From Actinoallomurus sp045806665 (GTDB lineage: Bacteria > Actinomycetota > Actinomycetes > Streptosporangiales > Streptosporangiaceae), in NCBI GenBank assembly GCA_045806665.1, contig JBJMIW010000347.1:1-8527 (forward strand): a stretch of DNA of 8,527 nucleotides. Direction: 5' to 3'. Made by a program: the position numbers and the translations under genes. Shown here in pieces: positions 1-6,716 of this stretch. How positions within the stretch are numbered: the first letter of the stretch is position 1; each line of letters opens with the position of its first letter. The notes beneath the pieces are model-generated. The model was not told the DNA's origin. It did not search any database and worked only from the letters and a program-made list of their open reading frames with translations.

Positions 1-39
1 CTTGATCTCGACAATCAGATCCTTGCAGGCCAGGTGCAC
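1..39 (-). CDS. Possible 5' end of a leftward gene, cut by the window edge
   Basis: On the minus strand a GTG at 39-37 opens a frame that runs to the window edge and reads (M)HLACKDLIVEIK. Eleven of its 13 codons end in G or C. The in-frame codons just upstream are AT-rich at the third position, and a TGA lies in frame at 72-70, so GTG 39 is the only start available in this frame. A purine-rich GGAAG lies about 11 bases upstream. The switch from AT-rich leader to GC3-rich codons is what a gene start looks like, but 13 residues are too few to identify a family. If real, the gene is divergent from the transporter and could be its regulator; nothing in the residues shows this. Confidence 0.3.
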   Translation of the reverse strand, partial: MHLACKDLIVEIK

Positions 40-320
40 CTTTTCTTGATCTTCCGGAGAATCAGCCGCTCACCGCTGAATGCCCGAGGTCAACGAGCCG
101 ACGGGGCTGGACTCGTACGCGGCGGCGGCCGCGGGTGCCGTCGTGGCGGTGGCGCCGGTCGCGCCGCCCGTTCGACGCCGTCAACGCGCCGCCGGGGCCG
201 CCCACCACCGGATTCGGCCCCGGCGTCGCTCGTGCTCGTCCCACCAGTGCGAACACGTGACCAAGCCTTGACCGACCATTGACAGGTGCGGTGAAGGTTT
301 CAAATGCCGGGCTCGTCACG

Positions 321-349
321 TTGGGGTGGAATGGCGCCTGATCTGAAAT
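321..349 (+). promoter_or_regulatory. Weak candidate promoter for the MFS transporter
   Basis: TTGGGG at 321-326 and TGAAAT at 344-349 are separated by 17 bases and have partial matches to the sigma-70 -35 and -10 hexamers. Transcription would start near 356, giving a leader of about 70 bases that contains the hairpin at 368-394. An alternative is TTGACA at 279-284 with TCAAAT at 300-305, but its 15-base spacer is short. Neither is strong. Confidence 0.25.
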
Positions 350-367
350 GGTTGTGGCGGCTAAAGG

Positions 368-394
368 CCGGTCGTCCCCCTCCGGGGTGACCGG
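368..394 (+). promoter_or_regulatory. Hairpin or operator upstream of the MFS transporter
   Basis: CCGGTC at 368-373 is the exact inverse of GACCGG at 389-394. Between them CCCC (376-379) can pair with GGGG (384-387) around a CTCC loop. Together they give a two-tier stem separated by a small internal loop. It ends 16 bases before the GGAAGGA ribosome binding site at 411-417. It could be a DNA operator for a drug-responsive repressor or an RNA hairpin in the leader. No terminator-like T run follows it. Confidence 0.4.
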
Positions 395-424
395 TTTCGC
401 GCTGCCGGGTGGAAGGACATCGAC

Positions 425-1951
425 GTGACGACGACAGGGCGCCGCACGCCGGCCCAGGGCGTGGGCTTCCGATCAGAGCGGGGACCCGTGCTGGCCGCGC
501 TCATGCTGAGCACCGGGCTCGTCGCCCTGGACAGCACGATCATCGCGACAGCGGTGCCGTCCGTCGTCCACGACCTCGGCGGCTTCACCCAGTTCCCGTG
601 GCTGTTCTCGATCTACCTGCTCACCCAGGCGGTGAGCGTGCCGCTGTACGGCAAGCTGGCCGACGTGTTCGGCCGCAAGCCGATCATGTTCTTCGGGATT
701 GGAGCGTTCCTGCTCGGCTCGGTGCTGTGCGGGGCCGCCTGGAGCATGCTCAGCCTCATCATCTTCCGTGCCGTGCAGGGCATCGGCGCGGGCGCCGTCC
801 AGCCGATGAGCATGACCATGGTCGGCGACATGTACACCGTCGAGGAGCGCGCCCGGGTCCAGGGCTACCTCGCGAGCGTCTGGGGCATGTCCGCCGTTGT
901 CGGGCCGACACTCGGCGGCGTCTTCTCCGACTACCTGTCCTGGCGTTGGATCTTCTTCATCAACCTGCCGCTGGGAGCACTGGCGGCGTTCACGCTCGCG
1001 CGGCGGTTCGCCGAGGTCGTCGAACGCCGTACGCACCGCATCGACTACTCCGGCGCCGTCCTGCTCACCATCGGCTGTTCCCTGGTCATCCTCGGTCTGC
1101 TGGAAGGCGGGGTGGCGTGGGGCTGGGCGTCGGCGCCGAGCCTCGCGATCTTCGCGGTCGGTCTGGCCGCCCTGGTCGTCTTCGGCCTGGTCGAACGGCG
1201 GGCGTCCGAGCCGATCCTGCCCTTCTGGGTCTTCCGGCACCGCGTTCTGACCGGCGGAAACCTCACGTCCGTGGTGGTGGGCGCGGTGACGATCGGGCTG
1301 AGCTCGTACGTGCCGACGTACGCCCAGGGCGTACTGGGCACGAGTGCTCTGGTGGCGGGGTTCACACTCGCCGCGCTGACGGTGGGCTGGCCGCTCGCCG
1401 CCTCGCAGGCCGGACGGATCTACCTGCGCATCGGGTTCCGCGACACCGCGCTGATCGGAAGCGTCGTCGCGGTGGCCGGGACGGCGCTGTGCCTCCCGCT
1501 CGGCCCGGCCGCGCAGGTTTGGGCGGTCGCCGTCGCGTGCTTCGTGATCGGCGTCGGCCTCGGCTTCACCGCGAGCCCCACGCTGGTCGCCGTGCAGTCG
1601 GTCGTGGGATGGGAACACCGTGGCGTCGTCACGGGAACCAACATGTTCGGCCGGTCACTCGGCAGCGCGGTCGGCGCCGCGGTGTTCGGCGCGATCGCCA
1701 ACGGCACGCTCGCGCACCGGTTCGCCCACTCGCCGGCCGCCCTCGCCGGCCGGCTGGGCAAGAACGTCGACGCCACCAGTGTCGTCTCGGCAGGCCGTGG
1801 CGCGAAGGACCCGGCGGTCGCGGCGTTCGCCCGGACCTCCCTTTACCACGCGGCCCACAACGTCTTCCTGACCGTCGTCGCGCTGGCGGTCGTGGGCGTG
1901 GCGGCCGTCGCCCTGATGCCACGCCGGGCCGAGGCGCTCGACCTCGACTGA
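425..1951 (+). CDS. MFS drug/H+ antiporter, DHA2 (EmrB/QacA) family, 14 TM
   Basis: This 508-residue inner-membrane protein is predicted to export drugs or other small amphipathic compounds in exchange for protons. Family motifs are clear: the TM1 signature around ALDSTIIATAVPS (residues 34-46), motif A GKLADVFGRKP (76-86) in the TM2-3 loop, motif B FRAVQGIGAGAVQP (114-127), and the antiporter motif C region GMSAVVGPTLGG (154-165) followed by LSWRWIFFINLPLG (171-184). Length and the many hydrophobic segments fit the 14-TM class. A less hydrophobic stretch at about residues 430-470 precedes the last TM, as is usual in this family. The start is GTG 425 with GGAAGGA at 411-417, seven bases upstream. 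The gene stands alone and converges on the Clp-N operon. No TetR or MarR regulator is visible beside it. The substrate cannot be predicted. Confidence 0.93.
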   Translation: MTTTGRRTPAQGVGFRSERGPVLAALMLSTGLVALDSTIIATAVPSVVHDLGGFTQFPWLFSIYLLTQAVSVPLYGKLADVFGRKPIMFFGIGAFLLGSVLCGAAWSMLSLIIFRAVQGIGAGAVQPMSMTMVGDMYTVEERARVQGYLASVWGMSAVVGPTLGGVFSDYLSWRWIFFINLPLGALAAFTLARRFAEVVERRTHRIDYSGAVLLTIGCSLVILGLLEGGVAWGWASAPSLAIFAVGLAALVVFGLVERRASEPILPFWVFRHRVLTGGNLTSVVVGAVTIGLSSYVPTYAQGVLGTSALVAGFTLAALTVGWPLAASQAGRIYLRIGFRDTALIGSVVAVAGTALCLPLGPAAQVWAVAVACFVIGVGLGFTASPTLVAVQSVVGWEHRGVVTGTNMFGRSLGSAVGAAVFGAIANGTLAHRFAHSPAALAGRLGKNVDATSVVSAGRGAKDPAVAAFARTSLYHAAHNVFLTVVALAVVGVAAVALMPRRAEALDLD

Positions 1952-1967
1952 CCCTTGGGCCGGCGGT

Positions 1968-1999
1968 CCGAGGGCCCGGGGCGCCACCGGACCCCTCGG
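1968..1999. terminator. Possible bidirectional terminator between converging genes
   Basis: CCGAGGG at 1968-1974 is the exact inverse of CCCTCGG at 1993-1999. The loop between them can pair further (CCGG at 1976-1979 and 1987-1990). The hairpin lies in the 65-base gap between the transporter stop (1951) and the stop of the leftward Clp-N gene (2017). It lacks a T run, which is common for actinomycete terminators but makes the call uncertain. Confidence 0.4.
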
Positions 2000-2016
2000 T
2001 GATGACCGCTCTGTCG

Positions 2017-2571
2017 TCAGGCCGCCTTGGGGGGAATGCGCCGGGTCACGTCAGCGCGGAGAGCGGCCAGGTCGACGCCGGCGTCGGTGAGGACGAGGAC
2101 CGCCACGCCCTGGCCCTCGCGGAGCAGGCCGAGCAGGAGATGCCCGCTGCCGATGTAGTTGTGCCCGAGGGCGAGGGACTCCCGCAACGAGAGTTCCAGG
2201 ATCTTCTTCGCCCTCCTGGTGAAGGGAATGTGACCCTTCCTCGCCTCGCGCTGTGCCTTCGGCTCGAGGGCGCCGGGGCCGAAGCTGGCCTCGGTCGTCT
2301 CGCGCACCTGGTCGAGGTCGATGCCGATCGTGGCCAGCGCCTCCGGGTCGAGTCCGTCGTCCGGCGGCCCCGTGAGCCGGGTGATCCGCCGGCTGACGTC
2401 GGACCCGGTGACGCCCTGGGCGATCAGGGCCTGGGCCGCCGGACCGTGCCCTTCGTCGAGCATGGCCAGCAGCAGGTGCTCGGCGCCGATGAACGGGTGG
2501 CGCCGGCGCCGGGCCTCATCCTGGGACAGCCGCACCACCAAGCGGGCCTCGTCGGTGAACCGCTCGAACAT
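2017..2571 (-). CDS. Stand-alone Clp N-terminal (double Clp-N repeat) domain protein
   Basis: The 184-residue protein consists of two Clp-N repeats. The first is at about residues 2-95, including HPFIGAEHLLLAMLDEG (25-41). The second is at about 112-180, including HNYIGSGHLLLGLLREGQG (137-155). In ClpA/ClpC unfoldases this domain docks adaptors and substrates. Here no Walker A/B or AAA+ domain follows, so the protein cannot be an unfoldase itself and is often misnamed ClpC. A role as decoy, adaptor or partner of the full-length ClpC is inference. The start is ATG 2571: AAGGAG lies eight bases upstream, inside the end of the preceding gene, and the family begins MFERFTDEAR. An upstream extension to 2673 is open but would overlap the HTH gene. 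The start lies two bases after the HTH gene's stop, so the two are an operon and probably translationally coupled. Confidence 0.9.
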   Translation of the reverse strand: MFERFTDEARLVVRLSQDEARRRRHPFIGAEHLLLAMLDEGHGPAAQALIAQGVTGSDVSRRITRLTGPPDDGLDPEALATIGIDLDQVRETTEASFGPGALEPKAQREARKGHIPFTRRAKKILELSLRESLALGHNYIGSGHLLLGLLREGQGVAVLVLTDAGVDLAALRADVTRRIPPKAA

Positions 2572-2573
2572 CC

Positions 2574-2807
2574 CTACCGCTCCTTCCCGAGGAACCGCCG
2601 GCCCCCGCCGTACTTCTTGTGGACCGCCTGCCGGCTGACGCCGAGGCAGACGGCGATCTCCTGCCAGGACCATCCCTGGTCGCGCGCGTTCTCGACCTGC
2701 AGCGCCTCGAGGCGCTCGGCGAGTCCGCGCAGTGCGCGCACCGCTCGCAACCCGATCGCCGGGTCGCGGCTGCCCGCCGCCTGGGCGAGCTGGACTCCGT
2801 CGTTCAT
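2574..2807 (-). CDS. Small helix-turn-helix protein, first gene of the Clp-N operon
   Basis: The predicted protein has 77 residues. The first half is an Ala/Leu/Glu-rich helical stretch (about 15-42, RAVRALRGLAERLEALQVEN). The second half is a clear HTH, SWQEIAVCLGVSRQAVHKKYG (residues 47-67), with the spacing of a sigma-region-4 or homeodomain-like fold. It ends in a basic tail. It probably binds DNA, and the nearest candidate targets are the palindromes just upstream of its own start, which would make it autoregulatory; this is inference. I chose ATG 2807 because the predicted -10 lies seven bases upstream, giving a leaderless message, and because the next upstream start (TTG 2843) would translate through the operator. 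The stop is two bases before the Clp-N start. No effector-binding domain is present, so a signal may come through its Clp-N partner. Confidence 0.85.
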   Translation of the reverse strand: MNDGVQLAQAAGSRDPAIGLRAVRALRGLAERLEALQVENARDQGWSWQEIAVCLGVSRQAVHKKYGGGRRFLGKER

Positions 2808-2810
2808 GCC

Positions 2811-2826
2811 GTCAACATAGGTTGAC
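2811..2826. promoter_or_regulatory. Operator palindrome 1 (GTCAACATAGGTTGAC)
   Basis: A 16-bp inverted repeat has perfect 6-bp arms (GTCAAC/GTTGAC) around ATAG. It covers the -10 (2814-2819) of the leftward promoter and most of the -35 TTGACA (2822-2827) of a rightward one. It is the exact reverse complement of palindrome 2. Confidence 0.75.
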
Positions 2827-2843
2827 AACCGGGAGCGCGTCAA
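2814..2843 (-). promoter_or_regulatory. Leftward promoter of the HTH/Clp-N operon, probably leaderless
   Basis: On the minus strand TTGACG (-35, 2843-2838) and TATGTT (-10, 2819-2814) are 18 bases apart. The expected start of transcription, about seven bases beyond the -10, falls on the A of the ATG at 2807. No Shine-Dalgarno precedes that ATG, which fits a leaderless transcript, a common arrangement in actinobacteria. Confidence 0.55.
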
Positions 2844-2851
2844 CCTATGTT
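2822..2851 (+). promoter_or_regulatory. Rightward mirror promoter facing the acyl-CoA carboxylase genes
   Basis: A consensus TTGACA at 2822-2827 and TATGTT at 2846-2851 are 18 bases apart on the plus strand, mirroring the leftward promoter because the two palindromes are inverted copies. Transcription would start near 2858. The first firm gene downstream is the carboxyltransferase at 3096, so the leader would be about 240 bases. It may be only a by-product of operator symmetry. Confidence 0.4.
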
Positions 2852-2854
2852 GAC
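2839..2854. promoter_or_regulatory. Operator palindrome 2 (GTCAACCTATGTTGAC)
   Basis: This site has the same 6-bp arms as palindrome 1 in the opposite orientation, with 28 bp between centres. It is embedded in a longer perfect palindrome at 2832-2861 with 13-bp arms (GGAGCGCGTCAAC and its inverse) and a CTAT centre. It covers the leftward -35 and the rightward -10. Confidence 0.75.
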
Positions 2855-3060
2855 GCGCTCCTGGCAGGTGGTTGCGTCGGGCGCATCACCAGGACGACGC
2901 GCCGGTCCGCGTCGCCGACCGGCGGGTCGTAGGGGAGGCCGTAGCGGCGGGCGAGCCCGGTTCGCCAAGGCGATCCAGGCGGAGGCCGCCCGGCAGGCGA
3001 CCGAATGAAATTCGACTCACCGCCCCGGTGATCTTCCGTTGCGCCGCCGCCGTTGGACAT
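2845..3060 (-). pseudogene. Possible remnant or small unrecognised ORF upstream of the HTH operon
   Basis: A minus-strand frame ends with TAG at 2847-2845, inside operator 2. Its last part reads RTGLARRYGLPYDPPVGDAD then RRVVLVMRP, a run of nearly 30 codons that all end in G or C with a balanced residue mix, which looks like true coding. The part nearer the ATG at 3060 is low in coding character and there is no ribosome binding site. It may be the decayed C-terminal end of a lost gene. I do not recognise the family. The overlapping plus-strand frame 2868-3008 is also GC3-rich at its end, which weakens the case. Confidence 0.25.
3017..3031. promoter_or_regulatory. Palindrome upstream of the carboxylase operon
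   Basis: TCACCG at 3017-3022 and CGGTGA at 3026-3031 form a perfect 6-bp inverted repeat around CCC. A second small AT-richer repeat, CGAAT/ATTCG, lies next to it at 3002-3014. A -10-like CATACT sits at 3058-3063. The position, 65-80 bases before the carboxyltransferase start, is where a repressor of a catabolic operon would bind. No cognate regulator is in the window. Confidence 0.35.
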
Positions 3061-3095
3061 ACTCGACGGACGGCTCACGGTGACGGAGGGACGGG

Positions 3096-4694
3096 ATGAC
3101 GGTTCTCACCAGCGCGCTCGACACCGCCGGGCCGGCCTACGCCGCGCGGCGGGCCGCGATGCTGGCCAGACTGGCGGAGCTGGACGCCGAGCACGCCACG
3201 GCGGTCGCGGGTGGCGGGCCCAAGTACGTCGACCGGCATCGCAAGCGCGGCAAGCTGCTGGCCCGCGAGCGGATCGAACTGCTGCTGGACCCGGACTCGC
3301 CGTTCCTCGAGCTGTCGCCGCTGGCCGCCTGGGGGACCGACTTCACCGTCGGCGCCAGCGTCGTCACCGGCATCGGGGTCGTGGAGGGCGTCGAATGCCT
3401 GATCTCCGCCAGCGACCCGACCGTACGGGGCGGCTCCAGCAACCCCTGGACGATGCACAAGTCCTTCCGGGCCGCCGAGATCGCGCTCCGTAACCGCCTG
3501 CCGGTGATCAACCTGGTCGAGTCGGGCGGTGCCGACCTGCCGACCCAGAAAGAGATCTTCATCCCCGGCGGCCGTACGTTCCGCGACCTGACCCGGCTCT
3601 CCGCCGCCGGCATCCCGACGATCGCGCTCGTCTTCGGCAACTCGACGGCGGGCGGGGCCTACCTGCCCGGCATGAGCGACTACGTCGTCATGGTCAAGGA
3701 CCGCGCCAAGGTCTTCCTCGGCGGGCCGCCGCTGGTGAAGATGGCCACCGGCGAGGAGTCCGATGACGAGAGCCTCGGCGGCGCCGAGATGCACGCCCGC
3801 ACCAGCGGCCTGGCCGATTACATGGCCGCCGACGAGTACGACGCGCTGCGGATCGGCCGCCGCATCGTCGCCCGGCTCAACTGGCGCAAGCAGGGCCGCG
3901 AGCCGCTTCCCGTACGGCCCCCGGCGTACGACGAGGACGAGCTGCTCGGCATGGTCCCGGAGGACCTGAAGGTCCCCTTCGACCCGCGCGAGGTGATCGC
4001 CCGGATCGTCGACGGCTCGGACTTCGACGAGTTCAAGCCGCTGTACGGCGACAGCCTCGTCACCGGCTGGGCGGTCCTGCACGGGTACCCGATCGGGATC
4101 CTGGCGAACGCGCGCGGCGTGCTGTTCAGCGCGGAGGCGCAGAAGGCCGCGCAGTTCATCCAGCTGGCGAACCAGAGCGGCACGCCGCTGCTCTTCCTGC
4201 AGAACACCACCGGCTACATGGTCGGCGCGGAGTACGAGCAGGGCGGCATCATCAAGCACGGCGCCATGATGATCAACGCGGTGTCCAACAGCCGGGTCCC
4301 GCACCTGACCGTGGTCATGGGCGCGTCGTACGGCGCGGGCAACTACGGGATGTGCGGCCGGGCGTACGACCCGCGCTTCCTGTTCACCTGGCCCAGCGCC
4401 AAGTCGGCGGTGATGGGCCCCGCCCAGCTCGCAGGCGTGCTGTCCATCGTCGGACGCCAGGCGGCCCAGGCCCGAGGCCAGGACTACGACGAGGAGGCCG
4501 ACGCCCGGATGCGGGAGATGGTCGAGCAGCAGATCGAGGCCGAGTCACTGCCGTTCTTCCTGTCCGGGCGGCTCTACGACGACGGTGTCATCGACCCGCG
4601 CGACACGCGTACGGTCCTCGGTCTCTGCCTTTCCGCGATCAACAGTGCCCCCGTCGCCGAGCCCGCGCAGGGCTTCGGCGTCTTCAGGATGTAG
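3096..4694 (+). CDS. Acyl-CoA carboxylase carboxyltransferase (beta) subunit, methylcrotonyl/AccD2-like
   Basis: This 532-residue subunit transfers carboxyl from biotin to an acyl-CoA. It has two crotonase-fold halves. The N half carries the CoA-site oxyanion segment GNSTAGGAYLPGMSD (181-195) and FLGGPPLVKMATGEE (207-221). The C half carries the biotin-side loops LQNTTGYMVG (368-377) and MGASYGAGNYGMCGRAYDPR (408-427). The end, FGVFRM, is that of methylcrotonyl-CoA carboxylase beta chains. However, the segment that reads close to DRDHFGRIFYNQA in canonical MCC-beta is GGRTFRDLTRLSA here (158-170), closer to what I remember of mycobacterial AccD2. The acyl substrate is therefore probably branched or short but unproven. 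The ATG at 3096 has GGAGGG five bases upstream. The biotin carboxylase gene follows after 3 bases and supplies the partner subunit. The protein should be cytoplasmic. Confidence 0.95.
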   Translation: MTVLTSALDTAGPAYAARRAAMLARLAELDAEHATAVAGGGPKYVDRHRKRGKLLARERIELLLDPDSPFLELSPLAAWGTDFTVGASVVTGIGVVEGVECLISASDPTVRGGSSNPWTMHKSFRAAEIALRNRLPVINLVESGGADLPTQKEIFIPGGRTFRDLTRLSAAGIPTIALVFGNSTAGGAYLPGMSDYVVMVKDRAKVFLGGPPLVKMATGEESDDESLGGAEMHARTSGLADYMAADEYDALRIGRRIVARLNWRKQGREPLPVRPPAYDEDELLGMVPEDLKVPFDPREVIARIVDGSDFDEFKPLYGDSLVTGWAVLHGYPIGILANARGVLFSAEAQKAAQFIQLANQSGTPLLFLQNTTGYMVGAEYEQGGIIKHGAMMINAVSNSRVPHLTVVMGASYGAGNYGMCGRAYDPRFLFTWPSAKSAVMGPAQLAGVLSIVGRQAAQARGQDYDEEADARMREMVEQQIEAESLPFFLSGRLYDDGVIDPRDTRTVLGLCLSAINSAPVAEPAQGFGVFRM

Positions 4695-4697
4695 GCG

Positions 4698-6623
4698 ATG
4701 ATCTCACGACTGCTCGTCGCGAACCGTGGCGAGATCGCCCGCCGGGTGTTCCGCGCCTGCCGTGATCTCGGCATCACCACGGTCGCCGTCTTCTCCGACC
4801 CCGACGCGTCCCTGCCGCACGCCGGCGAGGCGGACCTGGCCGTGCGCCTGCCGGGCGCCACCCCGGCCGAGACCTACCTAGACCAGGAGGCGGTCATCGC
4901 GGCGGCCAAGGCCTCCGCCGCGGACGCGGTCCACCCCGGCTACGGCTTCCTGTCGGAGAACGCCGCGTTCGCCGAGGCGGTGATCACCGCCGGGCTCACC
5001 TGGGTCGGGCCGCCCCCGGCCGCGATCGCCGCGATGGGCTCCAAGATCGAGGCCAAGCGGCTGATGCGGGACGCGGGCGTGCCCGTCCTCCCGGAGCTGG
5101 ACCCGCAGACGGTCACCGAGTTCCCGCTGCTGGTCAAGGCTTCGGCGGGCGGTGGCGGCCGGGGCATGCGCGTCGTCCGCGCCGCCGAGGAACTGTCCGA
5201 CGCGGTCGAGGCGGCCCGGCGGGAGGCGGCCTCGGCGTTCGGCGACCCCACGGTCTTCTGCGAGCCGCTGCTGACCGGCGCCCGGCACATCGAGGTGCAG
5301 GTGCTCGCGGACTCCCACGGGACGGTGTGGACGCTGGGGGAGCGGGAGTGCTCGATCCAGCGGCGCCACCAGAAGGTGATCGAGGAGGCCCCGTCCCCGG
5401 CGGTCGACGCCGCGCTCCGCGCGCGCCTGTCGGAGGCGGCGGCGGCCGCGGCCCGCGCCATCGGGTACACCGGCGCGGGCACGGTGGAGTTCATGCTCGC
5501 TCCCGACGGCGGGTTCTTCTTCCTCGAGGTCAACACCCGGCTGCAGGTCGAGCACCCGGTCACCGAGTGCGTGTACGGCGTGGATCTGGTCGCGCTGCAG
5601 GTCGAGGTCGCCGAGGGCGGGGCGCTGGGCGACCCGCCTCTGCCGCGCGGTCACGCCATCGAGGCACGGCTCTACGCGGAGGACCCGGCCGAGGCGTACC
5701 GGCCGCACAGCGGTCCGCTGCGCGCGTTCGAGATCCCGGGGGTGGACGCCGAGTTCGCCGTGCCGCCGGGGCACGGGCTGAGGCTGGACGCGGGCGTCGT
5801 GTCCGGCAGCGTCGTCTCCACGCACTACGACCCGATGCTCGCCAAGGTCATCGCCTACGCCCCGACCCGGGCCGCGGCGGTGCGCCGCCTGGCCACCGCG
5901 CTGGCCGGGGCCCGCATTCACGGGCTCGTCACCAACCGCGACCAGCTCGTCACCACGCTGCGCCACGACGCCTTCCGCGCGGGGGATACGGACACCGGCT
6001 TCCTGGACCGCCACCCGACCACCGCGCCACTGGCCGACGAGGAGGCCGTACGCCTGTCCGCGCTCGCCGCCGCCCTTGCGAGCGCCGCCGCCAACCGGCG
6101 GGCGGCCTCCGTACTGCGCGACCTGCCCAGCGGCTGGCGAAACGTCCCGTCGCAGCCGCAGCGCACCGTGTTCGAGGAGGCGGAGGTCGCCTACCGCCTC
6201 ACCCGCGACGGCCTGGTCGCCGACGGCCATCCGAATGTGGCGCTGGTGTCCGCCGAGCCGGACGCGGTGGTCCTCGACGACGGCGGCGTACGGATCCGGT
6301 TCGTCGTGGCGTGGTACGACCGGCGCGTGCAGGTCGAGTCCGTCCTCGGGCCGGTGACGCTCACCCCGGTCGAGCGGCTGCCAGACCCCGCCGAGCAGGT
6401 CGCCCCCGGCACGCTGCTCGCCCCGATGCCCGGCTCGGTCGTACGCGTCGCGGTGCGCGAGGGCGACACCGTCGAGCGCGGGCAGCCGGTGCTGTGGCTG
6501 GAGGCGATGAAGATGGAGCACGAGATCGTCGCCCCGGCCGCCGGGGTGGTCACAGCACTGCACGCCGAGGTCGGCCGCCAGCTCGAGACCGGTGCCGTGC
6601 TCGCCGTCGTCGCCGAGCGTTAG
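4698..6623 (+). CDS. Acyl-CoA carboxylase alpha subunit: biotin carboxylase plus biotin carrier domain
   Basis: The 641-residue protein carboxylates its own biotin with ATP and bicarbonate, then hands the carboxyl group to the beta subunit encoded just upstream. The biotin carboxylase domain spans about residues 1-445: start MISRLLVANRGEIA, glycine-rich ATP loop SAGGGGRGMR (149-158), RRHQKVIEEAP (222-232, K226), metal and bicarbonate site EVNTRLQVEHPVTE (277-290), and R324 in HAIEARLYAED as the catalytic arginine. A middle region of low conservation (about 445-565) would contact the beta subunit. The C-terminal carrier domain contains APMPGSV and EAMKMEHE, with K605 as the biotinylated lysine. 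All key residues are present. The length fits the AccA1/AccA2 and methylcrotonyl-CoA carboxylase alpha type. The ATG 4698 lies three bases after the previous stop with only a weak AGGAT upstream, so translation is probably coupled. Confidence 0.97.
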   Translation: MISRLLVANRGEIARRVFRACRDLGITTVAVFSDPDASLPHAGEADLAVRLPGATPAETYLDQEAVIAAAKASAADAVHPGYGFLSENAAFAEAVITAGLTWVGPPPAAIAAMGSKIEAKRLMRDAGVPVLPELDPQTVTEFPLLVKASAGGGGRGMRVVRAAEELSDAVEAARREAASAFGDPTVFCEPLLTGARHIEVQVLADSHGTVWTLGERECSIQRRHQKVIEEAPSPAVDAALRARLSEAAAAAARAIGYTGAGTVEFMLAPDGGFFFLEVNTRLQVEHPVTECVYGVDLVALQVEVAEGGALGDPPLPRGHAIEARLYAEDPAEAYRPHSGPLRAFEIPGVDAEFAVPPGHGLRLDAGVVSGSVVSTHYDPMLAKVIAYAPTRAAAVRRLATALAGARIHGLVTNRDQLVTTLRHDAFRAGDTDTGFLDRHPTTAPLADEEAVRLSALAAALASAAANRRAASVLRDLPSGWRNVPSQPQRTVFEEAEVAYRLTRDGLVADGHPNVALVSAEPDAVVLDDGGVRIRFVVAWYDRRVQVESVLGPVTLTPVERLPDPAEQVAPGTLLAPMPGSVVRVAVREGDTVERGQPVLWLEAMKMEHEIVAPAAGVVTALHAEVGRQLETGAVLAVVAER

Positions 6624-6653
6624 AGGGAGTCGCGGGCGTCGAGGACCTCGGTC

Positions 6654-6669
6654 GGCCGCGGTGGCGGCC
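6654..6669 (+). terminator. Small GC hairpin after the carboxylase operon
   Basis: GGCCGC at 6654-6659 pairs with GCGGCC at 6664-6669 around a GGTG loop, 30 bases after the alpha-subunit stop. There is no T run. It could be a weak terminator or attenuator, but a 6-bp GC stem is common by chance in this base composition. Confidence 0.25.
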
Positions 6670-6716
6670 TGATCCGCAGGGGCGACGGGCGTCGATCCGG
6701 TACGAGGGCGCCTGCG

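Larger units (their letters stand above)
40..424. other. Intergenic stretch of about 385 bases
   Basis: I see no convincing gene here. An open frame from ATG 80 to 271 (63 codons, with an Ala/Val-rich start and an Arg-rich end) and an overlapping antisense frame lack well-placed ribosome binding sites and look like GC-rich chance frames. Two TTGAC motifs occur at 268-272 and 279-283. The last 60 bases before the transporter hold a hairpin and a Shine-Dalgarno, listed separately. Confidence 0.6.

Noticed and set aside
80..271. Possible small peptide or RiPP precursor (63 codons)
   Set aside because: The nearest GGAG is over 20 bases from the ATG, the second half is Arg-rich noise, and no modification or export gene is nearby.
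2572..2673. 34-residue N-terminal extension of the Clp-N protein
   Set aside because: It would overlap the HTH gene. The family start MFERFTDEAR and the AAGGAG support ATG 2571.
409..2820. Very long plus-strand open frame overlapping the transporter and running antisense through the Clp-N operon
   Set aside because: It is Arg/Gly/Pro-rich with no family motifs. The +1 frame at 425 has full MFS motifs and the opposite strand has clear Clp-N and HTH motifs.
3075..4304. Long minus-strand open frame opposite the carboxyltransferase
   Set aside because: It mirrors the GC3 pattern of the real gene and contains no recognisable motif or ribosome binding site.
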